In this document: one piece after another, positions 1-9,594 of the stretch | Position numbering within the stretch: the stretch's first letter is position 1 | How the letters are laid out: the number at the start of each line of letters is the position of its first letter | Origin: Deltaproteobacteria bacterium | Lineage (GTDB): Bacteria; Myxococcota_A; UBA9042; DTJE01 | Length of the DNA stretch: 64,000 bases | Assembly: GCA_029555025.1 (NCBI GenBank) | Contig: JAKPTZ010000064.1 | Coordinates: forward strand, 1-64,000 | Direction: 5' to 3' | The notes under the pieces: generated by a model | What the model was told of the DNA's origin: nothing | Seen by the model: only the letters and a program-made list of their open reading frames with translations | The model's database searches: none | Program-made: the position numbers and the translations under genes

Positions 1-1333
1 GATAGCTCTTGAACATCGCCTTGACCGAGACGCCGTTTCTTAAGACGAACATCTTGAAGATATCGCCAACAAGACCGCCAAGAACTGCGCTGCACCGCGC
101 CCTGGGGCCGAAAAACTTAACTACGTTCGCCGCGCCGTCGGACGTCTGGGCATCGAAACGACCTTCGCGTACCATCCCGACGCCGACAAACATGGTATCG
201 CCGAAGGCCGCCGCGGGATGCAGGATTGAAACTTTCAGTTCGGGAACCTTGGTGATTGAAGATGCGGCATCGACAACCTCCTGCTCCTCGTCCGATGCCT
301 CCGTACCCTCGACGGTCTTACCGGCGGCAATGTCTTCCTTTATTCGTGCCCGCCTGTATGTCTCCCACTGCCTTGCGAGATCGACCACGGCCCTTGAAAC
401 CGCGTCGATTTCACCTTGAAGCGGATTGATGAACCGGGCACTGCCCAGCCCGCGCAGTTGTTCGCCAAGCTTTTCATCGACGGCATCCGGCCTTTCGGCC
501 TTGCCCATGACCCAGTCCGGCAATGACTTGAAACGAGCCCGCCACGCCGCCTTGTCATCCGAACCAAGCGCGGCCTTCAGCGGCTTGACCGTGGTCAGCA
601 GCCCGGTCTTGACCTCGAATGCTTCCGAAAACCGTTTGAACTCATATCCATCGACCGTCACCATGTACATGCCGGGCGACAGTTCAAGCTTGTCCGCGGG
701 CTTCCTGACCTTTGTAAGTCCGACGTAAGCGTCTCCATCCACATCCACAAATGTCATGGTTCCCGGCGCTGCCGCAGACTTTTCCTGAACCTGAACTTTC
801 AAATCGTACGTTCCAGAGGTTCCGCGGCCCTGCCCATACTCCCTGCTCAACCGCTCCGCGGCCTTTTCAACCCCCGCCTTCAAATCGGCATCACCGCATT
901 TCAACCCGGCCACCTCGACCGCATGCTCGGCGGTGGCCTTCCGCAAATCCAGCAACTCGACAATCACCGAGCACTGCGAATCCAGCTTCCATATCGTTGT
1001 GTTCACGTTCTTCGAGGCTGCCATCTCCTGGCCCAGCCTGATCCTGCACGCCTGATCATAACAGTCGGCCGCCGACTTCAGCTTCAGGTCGCTTATCACC
1101 TTGTGCATTTCTTCATATGGGGCGACCTCGAACACGCCGCCCATGGCAATCTTGATGCCCATGTACCTGGTCAGCATGCCGCGCGTCCCGTCCGAAATTT
1201 TCAGGCCCTGCGTCAAAACATCCATCACGGCCACGACCGGCCTGGGCTCCTGGTCGTCCTGCGCCAGTCCCGCAACCGGTGACATCAGCCCGATAACACA
1301 AGCGATCGTTGCCCCGGCCAACACTCTCTTCAT
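1..1333 (-). CDS. Secreted PEGA-like protein (partial, 5' part only)
   Basis: The reading frame opens at an ATG at 1333 and stays open to the left edge, giving about 444 residues with no stop seen. The N terminus (MKRVLAGATIACVIGLMS) is a Sec signal peptide ending near GLAQ. Around residues 200-235 is a beta-rich stretch (TFVDVDGDAYVGLTKVRKP, then LELSPGMYMVTVDGYE) like PEGA surface-layer modules. Before it lies an alpha/beta segment with two Cys (DCYDQACRIRLGQEM), a pattern I associate with periplasmic CsgG/TolB-like domains in myxobacterial relatives. The downstream half is Ala/Glu-rich and unrecognised. It is divergent from the SDR gene at 1558. The cell role is unknown; periplasmic or outer-membrane-associated location is inferred from the signal peptide. 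Confidence 0.65.
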   Translation of the reverse strand, partial: MKRVLAGATIACVIGLMSPVAGLAQDDQEPRPVVAVMDVLTQGLKISDGTRGMLTRYMGIKIAMGGVFEVAPYEEMHKVISDLKLKSAADCYDQACRIRLGQEMAASKNVNTTIWKLDSQCSVIVELLDLRKATAEHAVEVAGLKCGDADLKAGVEKAAERLSREYGQGRGTSGTYDLKVQVQEKSAAAPGTMTFVDVDGDAYVGLTKVRKPADKLELSPGMYMVTVDGYEFKRFSEAFEVKTGLLTTVKPLKAALGSDDKAAWRARFKSLPDWVMGKAERPDAVDEKLGEQLRGLGSARFINPLQGEIDAVSRAVVDLARQWETYRRARIKEDIAAGKTVEGTEASDEEQEVVDAASSITKVPELKVSILHPAAAFGDTMFVGVGMVREGRFDAQTSDGAANVVKFFGPRARCSAVLGGLVGDIFKMFVLRNGVSVKAMFKSY

Positions 1334-1557
1334 AAAAAGACACCCGTTCAAGCGCTTCCCACCAGCGAAAGCATGCCAATCAAGAATCCGTCCCGGTGAT
1401 TATCAACCCCGTCCACCCGCTTCGCAACACCGACTCGCCCGGATAATGCGAAATCCGATGAACACGATGCCGCGACGGTTCGGCTTCCGGATATAATCCG
1501 CCATGAATCGTGCCCGATTCGCCAAATCGGCGACGCCGACACGTCCAGGAGGTTAAG

Positions 1558-2382
1558 ATGCCAGTGTCCGACAAGAAGGTCGCAATCGTAACCGGTGCCA
1601 GCGCCGGAATCGGCAAGTCAATCGTACGCACGTTCCTGGCTGACGGCTGGACCGTCTACGGCCTGGCCCGCCGCGTTCCCCAGATGCAGGACATCCTGTC
1701 CGAAGGTGCAAAGGTCATCGGAGTCGATTTGACCGACGACGCGGCCACAACCGCGGCTGTTCAGCAAATCCTGGATGCGGAGGGCCGCATCGACGCGCTG
1801 ATCAATAACGCCGGCTACGGAAGCCACGGGCCGGTCGAACTGGTTCCGACCGACGAGGCGCGCCGCCAGTTCGAAGTCAACGTCTTCGCGGTCACCCGCC
1901 TGTCCCAACTTGTGATCCCGGCGATGCGTTCAACTGGCCGTGGCACGATCGTTAACATCGGCTCGATCGCGGGCCGCATGTGGATGCCTTTTGGCGGCTG
2001 GTACCACGCGACAAAGTACTCGCTTGAGTGCCTTTCGGATGCAATGCGGCTGGAACTCGCCCCCTTCGGGATCCGCGTCGTCCTGGTTCAGCCTGGCGCA
2101 ATCGCCACTGAATGGGGCGGCATCGCGGTCAACAACCTGCTGGCAAATTCCCGGGGCACGCCTTACGAAAAGCCGGCATCCGCATTTTCCAGCGTCCTGT
2201 CCGGTGAAGGCATGGCGGTCGGTCCGCATCGCGTCGCCGCCGTCGTCCGGCGCGCGGTCAACTCACGTCACCCCTGCCGCCGCTACGCGACCCCGTTCCA
2301 CGCAAAGGCGATCATATTCATGCACTGGCTGCTTCCCACCGCCGTCTGGGACTTCGCGCTGAGGTTGATGTTACGCCGCTGA
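1558..2382 (+). CDS. Short-chain dehydrogenase/reductase
   Basis: A 274-residue classical SDR. Residues 10-17 carry the TGASAGIG cofactor loop, followed by the NNAG motif (NNAGYG) and the catalytic YHATK (YxxxK) with an upstream Ser in NIGSIAG. These predict an NAD(P)(H)-dependent oxidoreductase acting on an alcohol or carbonyl in the cytoplasm; the substrate cannot be read from the sequence. The ATG at 1558 was chosen because AGGAGG lies at 1547-1552, six bases upstream; an in-frame upstream start at 1510 has no such site. The C terminus has a hydrophobic stretch (FMHWLLPTAVWDFALRLML) that may associate with membrane, as in SDRs acting on lipids or retinoids. It appears to be a single-gene unit. 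Confidence 0.9.
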   Translation: MPVSDKKVAIVTGASAGIGKSIVRTFLADGWTVYGLARRVPQMQDILSEGAKVIGVDLTDDAATTAAVQQILDAEGRIDALINNAGYGSHGPVELVPTDEARRQFEVNVFAVTRLSQLVIPAMRSTGRGTIVNIGSIAGRMWMPFGGWYHATKYSLECLSDAMRLELAPFGIRVVLVQPGAIATEWGGIAVNNLLANSRGTPYEKPASAFSSVLSGEGMAVGPHRVAAVVRRAVNSRHPCRRYATPFHAKAIIFMHWLLPTAVWDFALRLMLRR

Positions 2383-2477
2383 CCAGCCACCCAGGCTCGC
2401 GGCAGTCGCTGACGCGTGACAACCATCGCCCGACACCGTAAAATCACGGCTGCTTCTGAAAACATTGGGGGGGCAAT

Positions 2478-5093
2478 ATGAGGGCATTTCTTGCGACAGC
2501 TTTCCTGGCGGCGATCTTTCCCGCGGCCGCGGCCGCAATCCCGGCCGAGGCCACGTTCAACATCGTGGTCGAGGCACACTGCGTCAGCAATGCAACGGTT
2601 TGCGGGTACGGCACGGAACCCCTCTTCGAAAGGGCCACCCGGCAATCCATTTTCGACCTGAACAACTATTGGCGCCCCACCGGCTTCTCTTTTCGCCTGA
2701 AGGAAATCAATTACCACTATGGCGATGATTATTCCGAAATTACCGGTCCTGAGAATACCGCGACTGCACCGGATAACCTGACCAAACTGAACGAACTGCG
2801 GTCGAAGGCATCAAAAAATCCGTCGGACGTCTATTGGTTTGTACTGGACAGCATGAGCGGCGGCTGTTTTTCCGGCGTCCCGGGCACTCACATGGGGCGC
2901 ACCCCGGATCCCAAGGCTCCGGATGAGTACTACGGAGTTTTCTGCACCGGCGTTGACGGCAACACAATGGCGCACGAAATCGGTCACCATTTCTGCCTGG
3001 CGCATCCGTTCAGTCACCAGGATCCGGCATCGCCGGCCGCCGGTGTCAACCACGACGGGGATGGGATTGCGGATACGCCGGAAGACCCGGGTGAATTCGA
3101 ATACTGCGACGTCAATGGAACGCAGGACAAGAAAGCGGAGGTCGATGGGGTTTTCCCGGTCAATACAAACTGTGTCGCCGATGCCGAATCCTGCGCGACC
3201 CAGATTAACGACAACCGTGACTGGTGCGGATACTCGCAGGTCGCGGCCGATGCCGGCAGCTTCATGCCGTTCCACTGTACGTCGGCCTGTCTTCGCAAGT
3301 CCGGCGGTACGATTTCCTCGATCAGCTACTCGCCGACCATGTCGCTGACGATGTCTTATTACTTCCGCCCATGCGGGGGGCCATACGTATATCTCGGCCA
3401 GGCGCATGAAGGCTTCAGTCCCGGTGAAGTCGCGGTGATGCGCTCATGCTACTTCGACGGTAACGAACGCGGCCAGCTTGTCAACCGGTGCGCCGGCGAC
3501 ACGGATACAGACTGGGATGGAATCTGCGACAAGAAGGATCCATGCCCGGCAAACCGCGCTTCGGTATGGGACGCCGACTCAGATAACGACGGAATCCCCG
3601 ACGTCTGCGATTCGTGCAAATTCGTTGACAACCTGGGTATCGATACGGACGGTGATGGCGTTGACAACGCATGCGACCCGAACGACGACAACGACGCATG
3701 CCCGGATGACATCGACGATAATCCGACCAGTGCAACGATGCAAATCGGAACGGTTCAGATGCCCGGATGCAACACCACGACCCACCCCGTCATCGTTTCC
3801 GAAAGCGGCAATTACGACAATGACGACGAATTGGATTGCCAGGACGACGACGACGACAATGACGGCATTCCAGACACCGAGGATCCGTGCCCGCACCTTG
3901 CCGACAGCGAGTTGTGCATAATTCCTGGACAAGGCTGCGCGCTTGAAACCCCCTGGGAAGAGTGCATGGGCGGGGGATGCCAGTTTGACCTGCTGGCGGA
4001 ACTGGAGTCCCTGCGGAATCCAGACGATCCAAGGCAGAGATTCGGCGCCGTCATCATGGACGAACGCGTCTATCTGATGCCGAGGGTCGGGCACACCGCC
4101 GGCGAACTCCGTGGAGCCTTGACCGGTAAGAGCTTCGGACTTGTCGAGGGTGGCGAGAAATTGAAGTTGAGCCTGGTAAACAGGGAATCCGGGGATCTGG
4201 TTGCGGAAGTCGGAACATTCAGGATCGCGGACGTCTCACTGGTGGGCGGGCAGACTGGTTCGGTACTGGGAATCGCTTACAAGGGACTTGCCAACGTCGC
4301 CGTTGACATGACTGGGAAACGCGCGGCCAACCGTGAGGGCGAAACATTGATTAAGCTGGAGGTTGGCCTGACGCATGGACTTGGCGTCCCACCGGGAGAC
4401 TCGCAGCCCGACTTCGATGAAGATGGTGTGCCCGACAGCGCCGACAACTGCCAGATGGTGGCCAACCCGGCGCAGCAGGACATCGATGGCGACCGGTTCG
4501 GCGACGCATGCGACCCCGACATCGACAACGACGGATTCGTGGGCCAGAACGACATCCAGGCCATTGGGGACTGCGTCGGGGTGAAGGTCAGGCCGGACGT
4601 TCACTTCCTGGAGCCCGGACAGTTCATTCCGGATGGCCACGACCCGGTGGCGGCACATGTGGGGGCTTTTTCCTGCCGAAAGGCCGACCTGGACGGCGAT
4701 GGAATCGTAAGCCAGGCCGAAGGAACTTACGCCTTAAACAACGAGGGCCTTACCGCTGGACCGTCGGCCTTCAAGCAGACCGCACCGGTTGAACCACCGG
4801 TTGACCCCGCACCGGAATCTGTGGTCGCGGACTCGGGCTCGGACAGCGGCATGATGGCGGACGTATTGGATGACGTTGGCACGGCCGACGCGAACATAAT
4901 GGACACTTTGGCCGGCGACATCGAATCGCAGGACAACGGTTCCACGGGCAAGTCCGGCGGATGCAGCGCCACGGACGGCCTGGCGGGAAGCGGTGGGGTG
5001 CCCGGGAAATCCGCGCTGCCCCTGGCCCTTCTGCTGATGATCCTTGTTTCCGCATTCGGAACCGCCAGGTTGACGTTCAGGAAGTCCCGCTGA
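2478..5093 (+). CDS. Secreted M43-type metalloprotease with TSP3 repeats and MYXO-CTERM-like tail
   Basis: An 871-residue secreted protein with an N-terminal signal peptide (MRAFLATAFLAAIFPAAAAA). The zinc site is HEIGHHFCLAH at residues 166-176. It is followed by NHDGDGIADTPEDPG and, further on, MSLTMSYY plus FSPGEVAVM, the order seen in M43 (pappalysin/cytophagalysin) proteases, with the latter as Met-turn. The usual Gly of HExxHxxGxxH is Cys here. Residues about 335-480 are calcium-binding thrombospondin type 3 repeats (DTDGDGVDNACDPNDDND). Near residue 640 there is another DxDxD block with a dockerin-like pair (DIDNDGFVGQNDIQ, DLDGDGIVSQAEG). The tail from residue 827 is GGCS, a linker, a hydrophobic helix and RLTFRKSR, like MYXO-CTERM sorting signals. 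Start ATG follows a G-rich site. Cell-surface anchoring is inferred. Confidence 0.82.
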   Translation: MRAFLATAFLAAIFPAAAAAIPAEATFNIVVEAHCVSNATVCGYGTEPLFERATRQSIFDLNNYWRPTGFSFRLKEINYHYGDDYSEITGPENTATAPDNLTKLNELRSKASKNPSDVYWFVLDSMSGGCFSGVPGTHMGRTPDPKAPDEYYGVFCTGVDGNTMAHEIGHHFCLAHPFSHQDPASPAAGVNHDGDGIADTPEDPGEFEYCDVNGTQDKKAEVDGVFPVNTNCVADAESCATQINDNRDWCGYSQVAADAGSFMPFHCTSACLRKSGGTISSISYSPTMSLTMSYYFRPCGGPYVYLGQAHEGFSPGEVAVMRSCYFDGNERGQLVNRCAGDTDTDWDGICDKKDPCPANRASVWDADSDNDGIPDVCDSCKFVDNLGIDTDGDGVDNACDPNDDNDACPDDIDDNPTSATMQIGTVQMPGCNTTTHPVIVSESGNYDNDDELDCQDDDDDNDGIPDTEDPCPHLADSELCIIPGQGCALETPWEECMGGGCQFDLLAELESLRNPDDPRQRFGAVIMDERVYLMPRVGHTAGELRGALTGKSFGLVEGGEKLKLSLVNRESGDLVAEVGTFRIADVSLVGGQTGSVLGIAYKGLANVAVDMTGKRAANREGETLIKLEVGLTHGLGVPPGDSQPDFDEDGVPDSADNCQMVANPAQQDIDGDRFGDACDPDIDNDGFVGQNDIQAIGDCVGVKVRPDVHFLEPGQFIPDGHDPVAAHVGAFSCRKADLDGDGIVSQAEGTYALNNEGLTAGPSAFKQTAPVEPPVDPAPESVVADSGSDSGMMADVLDDVGTADANIMDTLAGDIESQDNGSTGKSGGCSATDGLAGSGGVPGKSALPLALLLMILVSAFGTARLTFRKSR

Positions 5094-5156
5094 AACGCCT
5101 TGTCCCCCTCACCCTCTCCGGCTATTCTTTGCCGTCGATTTTCTTCGGAGACAGAC

Positions 5157-7202
5157 ATGAAAAGGACTCTCTCAATCACGCTGGCGGTGATGGTCGTCAC
5201 GCTCTGCACCGGGGCGCGTGCCGATGAAGGCATGTGGCTGTACAACGACTTTCCGTCAGCCGACGTCAAGGCGGCGCATGGATTCGCTCCGGACGCGAAA
5301 TGGCTGGAAAAGGCGCGTCTGTCCTCCGTGAGGCTGGCCGGCGGATGCAGCGGTTCATTCGTGTCGAAGGATGGCCTGGTTCTGACGAATCATCACTGCG
5401 CAAGCCAGTGCATCCAGCAGCTTTCGACCGCCGAACGCGACCTGATTGAAAACGGTTTCCTGGCACAAAACCTAGCGGACGAAACCAGGTGCCCCGAGAT
5501 CGAACTTAACCAGCTTGTCGAAATCAAGGACGTCACCGACCGCGTGAACTGTTCGACCGCTGGGAAGGCGGGCGAGGATTACAGCAAGGCGCAGAAGGCG
5601 GAGATGACGCGCATCGAGGCCGAATGTGCCCAGGGCGGCAAATGGCGTTGCGACGTGGTAACCCTTTTTCATGGCGGCGCGTACCATCTGTACAGGTACA
5701 AGCGGTTTCAGGACGTAAGACTGGTCTTCGCCCCGGAATTCCGGATTGCATTCTTCGGCGGGGATCCGGACAACTTCACGTTCCCCAGGTATGACCTGGA
5801 CATGTCCCTGCTTCGTGCGTACGAGAATGGAAAGCCGGCAAGGACGCCCGAGTTCTTCAAGATCGACCCGAAGGGCGCGGCCGATGGCGAATTGACCTTC
5901 GTTTCGGGACACCCTGGACGCACCCAGCGGCTTCTTACCGTAGCTGAACTTGAATTCCTTCGCGACGTCGCTTTCCCGTCCCGCCTGATGCGCCTTTCCG
6001 AGGCGCGCGGCATGCTGGCCCAGTTCGGACGTCAGGGCCCCGAGGCAAAACGAATCAGCCAGGAAGGCCTGTTCGGAGTGGAAAATGCTTACAAGGCAAT
6101 CGGAGGCGAGTGGCGGGCCCTTTTGGACAAGACCCGCTTTCAGCAGAAAATCGATGCGGAAAACGCCCTGCGACAGACCGTAACCGATCCCGAAAAGGCC
6201 GGCGCGTGGGACGAAATCGCCAGGGCACAGCGGAATTTCACCGAATTCTACGACGCCTACAACATGCTTGAACGCGGCCAGGCATTCCCGTCCGATCTGT
6301 TCCAGATTGCAAGGATGCTGGTCCGTGGCGTGATCGAGCGCGAAAAGCCGGACGCCGAGCGTCTGCGGGAGTTCACGGACGCCGCACTGCCAACGCTTCA
6401 GCAGTACCTTTTCAGCACGGCGCCGATCTATCCCGACATTGAAGAGGCCTGGATGACCTTCGGTCTTACGAAGTTTCGTGAAATCCTGACGACAGGTCAC
6501 CCGGACGTAATCAAGGTGCTTGGCCGCGAGTCACCCGAAAGCCTGGCAAGGGCTCTCGTGCGCGAATCGAAACTGGCCGATGGCGAAGTCCGCAAGGCTT
6601 TATGGGATGGCGGCATCATGGCGGTACTGGATTCAAGTGATCCAATGATCAAGCTGGCCCTGGCCGTCGATGACTCGGCAAGGGCCCTGCGCGCCAGATA
6701 CGAAACCGAGGTCGAGGCGGTTGTGCGCAGGAACAGCGAAATCATTGCGCGTGCCCATTTCCACAAGGCGGCCGGAAAGACATACCCGGACGCGACCTTC
6801 ACCCTGCGCCTGTCGTACGGCACCGTGAAGGGCTACACCGACCATGGCCGACAGGTTGTCCCCATGACGACCATCGCCGGAGCCTTCGAGCGCCATACCG
6901 GCCAGGATCCGTTTGCCCTGCCGAAATCGTGGCTGGACACGCGCGAGAGCCTTAAGCCGGATACCCAGTTCAACATCGCCACCACGAACGACATCATTGG
7001 CGGCAACAGCGGCAGCCCGGTCTTCAACAAGAAACTGAACCTTGTCGGCCTGATCTTTGACGGCAATATTCAGTCTCTGGGCGGCGCATTCTGGTTCGAC
7101 GAGTCCGTTAACCGCGCCGTGGCGGTATCGTCCGCCGCAATCATGGAATCCCTTAAGAAGGTTTATAAGGCAGATCGCCTGGTCAAGGAGCTTTCCCGCT
7201 GA
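5157..7202 (+). CDS. Peptidase S46 family dipeptidyl peptidase (DPP7-like)
   Basis: A 681-residue periplasmic serine exopeptidase that would release dipeptides from peptide N termini. The start at 5157 gives a clean signal peptide (MKRTLSITLAVMVVTLCTGARA) and is preferred over an in-frame upstream GTG/ATG start at 5100. Catalytic elements of S46 are visible: His in TNHHC (H79/H80), Asp in RYDLDMS (D215) and Ser in GNSGSP (S618). Eighteen residues after this Ser is Gly636 (in FDGN). This is the position equivalent to Gly/Arg673 in DPP7/DPP11, where Gly marks the hydrophobic-P1 DPP7 type rather than the acidic-P1 DPP11 type. It lies 60 bases after the M43-type protease on the same strand, so the two may be expressed together in extracellular protein use. 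Confidence 0.93.
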   Translation: MKRTLSITLAVMVVTLCTGARADEGMWLYNDFPSADVKAAHGFAPDAKWLEKARLSSVRLAGGCSGSFVSKDGLVLTNHHCASQCIQQLSTAERDLIENGFLAQNLADETRCPEIELNQLVEIKDVTDRVNCSTAGKAGEDYSKAQKAEMTRIEAECAQGGKWRCDVVTLFHGGAYHLYRYKRFQDVRLVFAPEFRIAFFGGDPDNFTFPRYDLDMSLLRAYENGKPARTPEFFKIDPKGAADGELTFVSGHPGRTQRLLTVAELEFLRDVAFPSRLMRLSEARGMLAQFGRQGPEAKRISQEGLFGVENAYKAIGGEWRALLDKTRFQQKIDAENALRQTVTDPEKAGAWDEIARAQRNFTEFYDAYNMLERGQAFPSDLFQIARMLVRGVIEREKPDAERLREFTDAALPTLQQYLFSTAPIYPDIEEAWMTFGLTKFREILTTGHPDVIKVLGRESPESLARALVRESKLADGEVRKALWDGGIMAVLDSSDPMIKLALAVDDSARALRARYETEVEAVVRRNSEIIARAHFHKAAGKTYPDATFTLRLSYGTVKGYTDHGRQVVPMTTIAGAFERHTGQDPFALPKSWLDTRESLKPDTQFNIATTNDIIGGNSGSPVFNKKLNLVGLIFDGNIQSLGGAFWFDESVNRAVAVSSAAIMESLKKVYKADRLVKELSR

Positions 7203-7319
7203 CGCCACAACGCCCCATTCCGGACTGATTTCCTGACCTTAGCCGGTTGAAAGGCATTTCGCCCATGCCAGGGTGCGTCACGAGCCAATCATTACGTTCT
7301 GACTGTTCATGTTGGTTTA

Positions 7320-7862
7320 TCAGCAGTTCGTGCCAACAGCATCATCGTTGGTACATTCGCCCAGGTCGGACGCGCTGCCGCCGAAGTCGTGATAGATAAT
7401 CGCCCTTTCACATTCAAGACCAAGATAACACTCATGGATTCCGGCATGGACATCGGCACAGGCCTGGCTGAATTCCTTGTTGCAGCCAGTTATGCATGCG
7501 TTGTGATAGTACTCGTCAGAAATGCCGTCACACATGGTCTTGCATGCTTCGACATCGACGTCGCGGCGACACACGTTGAAGCAGTCCTGATGTTCAGCCG
7601 AGCCGGCAGCGTACCGGTTGTCACACTCGACACAGCAGGTATTGGCTTCGGTACGGGGATCGCATTCCTTTTCACAATCCGCCAGCGAATTCCACTTCAG
7701 AGCGAAAAGCGCCGAGTTACATTCCTGGAACTTCAAACACATCTGCGGACAATAGTCCATCAGCTCCGAAATCTTGGCATTCTCACCGCCATCGCCTGAG
7801 CCGACCGGACAACCAGTGAACGCGGCAACCATGACAAAGGAAAGCGCAAGAATTCGACGCAT
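7320..7862 (-). CDS. Cys-rich lipoprotein
   Basis: A 180-residue protein starting MRRILALSFVMVAAFTGC, a signal peptide with a lipobox-like FTGC, so an acylated lipoprotein is predicted. The mature part has about 20 Cys in repeated CxxxC pairs (CPQMCLKFQEC, CEKEC, CCVEC, CFNVC, CKTMC, CITGC), a helical-hairpin pattern common in secreted proteins of myxobacteria and their relatives. The ATG at 7862 was chosen because the signal peptide begins there; the longer frame upstream adds no signal sequence. It is convergent with the S46 gene. No enzymatic motif was seen, and its function is unknown. Confidence 0.7.
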   Translation of the reverse strand: MRRILALSFVMVAAFTGCPVGSGDGGENAKISELMDYCPQMCLKFQECNSALFALKWNSLADCEKECDPRTEANTCCVECDNRYAAGSAEHQDCFNVCRRDVDVEACKTMCDGISDEYYHNACITGCNKEFSQACADVHAGIHECYLGLECERAIIYHDFGGSASDLGECTNDDAVGTNC

Positions 7863-8036
7863 TCGGAACCCCCATAAGCCTGACGGGGAAAAGACTGCAC
7901 GGAACCACCATGATTCCGTCAATCCTCTGTCAGATTGCGCCAACACTGTGCCTGTAAATCGAATTTGTCAATAATTTGTAAAGACGCTTCCTGAATGAAG
8001 ATTAAATCCGCCCGTACAAGGGCAGGAGGCCTGTGA

Positions 8037-8237
8037 TCAGGGATGACCTTCGGGATAATCGTCGCAGGTGCCGTCGTTCCTGCATGTGCAGGCGTGGCCG
8101 CCCCCATGACGGCACATCACATCGCAGGCATGTTCCTTCAACGGGGTTCGGCTTCCCGCCAGGACTTTCAGGGACAGGGCCAGAACAGCGACGGCGAAGA
8201 TAGCGACTCCAGCCAGAACTGTCAGAAGCAACGTCAT
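8037..8237 (-). CDS. nqrM: NqrM-like small membrane protein (NQR maturation)
   Basis: A 66-residue protein with one N-terminal membrane helix (MTLLLTVLAGVAIFAVAVLALSL), a basic stretch (SRTPLKEH) and a Cys-rich tail (ACDVMC, then ACTC and TC). NqrM (DUF539) proteins have the same layout, a helix followed by K-x-I-x-x-SC and a CxC..C cluster. They are needed to deliver iron to the membrane Fe centre between NqrD and NqrE. The position directly after nqrF, 79 bases downstream on the same strand, supports the assignment. The loop between the first Cys pair and the CxC differs from the proteobacterial NqrM sequences I remember, so this is either a divergent NqrM or an analogous small Cys protein. 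Confidence 0.62.
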   Translation of the reverse strand: MTLLLTVLAGVAIFAVAVLALSLKVLAGSRTPLKEHACDVMCRHGGGHACTCRNDGTCDDYPEGHP

Positions 8238-8316
8238 TTCAAACCATTACAAAAATTGCCCCCGCGGGCGGATGCAATCGGGCCTCGCAGGTCGCGTGAC
8301 TCGATCGGTGAAAACC

Positions 8317-9543
8317 CTAGCCGAAATCGTCGTACCGGATATTGTCCGGCTCGACCCCCAGAGAGTCCAGCATTCTTGTGCAGGCGGCCAGCATCTGTGG
8401 CGGACCGCACAGGTAATATTCGATCTCTTCCGGCGCCGGATGCTTCGACAGGTACTCATCCAGCAATACCTTGTGGATGAACCCTCGATACCCGGTCCAG
8501 TTGTCCTCCGGAAGCGGTTCGGACAAGGCCAGGTGCCACTTGAAATTTGGATTTTCGGCCTGGATCCGGTCGAAATCCTCGTTGTAAAACGACTCCCGAA
8601 GGCTGCGGGCGCCGTACCAGAACGTCACTTTCCGATCCGTGTGCAGCCGCAGGAACTGGTCAAAGATGTGCGACCGCATCGGGGCCATGCCGGCGCCGCC
8701 ACCGATGAAGCACATCTCGGCCTTCGTGTCAGTCGCGAAGAATTCGCCGTAAGGGCCGGAAATGATGACCTCGTCGCCAGCCTTCAGGTTGAAGATATAC
8801 GACGACATCATGCCGGGGGGTGCCTTCGGCTTGTCCGGCGGAGGTGTGGCGATTCGCACGTTCAGCATGATGATGCCGTGCTCGCCGGGATAGTTGGCCA
8901 TTGAATAGCCACGCGTCACGGTCTCGGTAACCTTCGAAACGTAACGCCACATGTTGTACTTGTCCCAGTCGCCCCGGTACTCGGCACCAATGTCAAAATC
9001 ACTGTACCTGACGACGTGCGGAGGGCACTCGATCTGGATGTATCCGCCGGCCCTGAAGGGAACGGCCTCTCCCTCAGGCAGTTCAAGGATCAGTTCCTTG
9101 ATGAATGTCGCGACATTCCGGTTCGAACGAACCTTGCACTTCCACTGCTTGACCGCGAAAACCTCTGCTGGAAGTTCAATCGCGATATCGTCACGCACCT
9201 TCACCTGACAACCAAGCCGGACGCCCTCGCGAGCCTCCTTCCGAGTGATCAGGCTGGCCTCGGTCGGCAGCAGGCTTCCCCCGCCGGACACGACCTTGCA
9301 CTTGCACGTCCCGCACGTCCCCTTTCCACCGCACGCTGACGGCAGGAATATCCCGTTCGAAATCAGTGTCCCAAGCAGGGTTCCGCCGGCCTCAACCTCG
9401 ATCCGGTTTTCCGGGTCGTCGTTGATGTCGATATTGACCTTTCGCTGGCTTACCAGCCTGGATCTGATGGCCGAAAGGGCCGCGACAAGGGCCACGATGA
9501 CCAGAACAAAGACCGCAACGCCGAGTGTGATTACCAACGCCAT
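8317..9543 (-). CDS. nqrF: Na+-NQR subunit F (NADH dehydrogenase flavoprotein)
   Basis: A 408-residue electron-input subunit that oxidises NADH on the cytoplasmic side. It has an N-terminal membrane helix (residues about 4-24), a plant-type [2Fe-2S] ferredoxin domain with [15 protein letters not shown] and a fourth Cys in RLGCQV, then an FAD domain ([11 protein letters not shown], the RxYS motif) and an NADH domain ([14 protein letters not shown]). The order and length match NqrF. It is the last catalytic gene of the nqrABCDEF cluster and is separated by about 50 bases from nqrE. Confidence 0.96.
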   Translation of the reverse strand: MALVITLGVAVFVLVIVALVAALSAIRSRLVSQRKVNIDINDDPENRIEVEAGGTLLGTLISNGIFLPSACGGKGTCGTCKCKVVSGGGSLLPTEASLITRKEAREGVRLGCQVKVRDDIAIELPAEVFAVKQWKCKVRSNRNVATFIKELILELPEGEAVPFRAGGYIQIECPPHVVRYSDFDIGAEYRGDWDKYNMWRYVSKVTETVTRGYSMANYPGEHGIIMLNVRIATPPPDKPKAPPGMMSSYIFNLKAGDEVIISGPYGEFFATDTKAEMCFIGGGAGMAPMRSHIFDQFLRLHTDRKVTFWYGARSLRESFYNEDFDRIQAENPNFKWHLALSEPLPEDNWTGYRGFIHKVLLDEYLSKHPAPEEIEYYLCGPPQMLAACTRMLDSLGVEPDNIRYDDFG

Positions 9544-9594
9544 CAGTCAGCCCCAATCAGTTGGAACCAGCCGGCCAGGTCCCCGAAAAGCGTC

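Noticed and set aside
3490-3900. Repetitive GAC-rich DNA as a possible tandem-repeat locus
   Set aside because: It codes for thrombospondin type 3 calcium repeats within the M43-type protease; the repetition is at the protein level.
5472-6500. A 342-codon open frame on the minus strand
   Set aside because: Antisense to the S46 peptidase and without any recognisable motif.
7946-8036. Promoter on the minus strand for the Cys-rich lipoprotein with TTGACA at about 7971
   Set aside because: No acceptable -10 box was found 16-18 bases further on.
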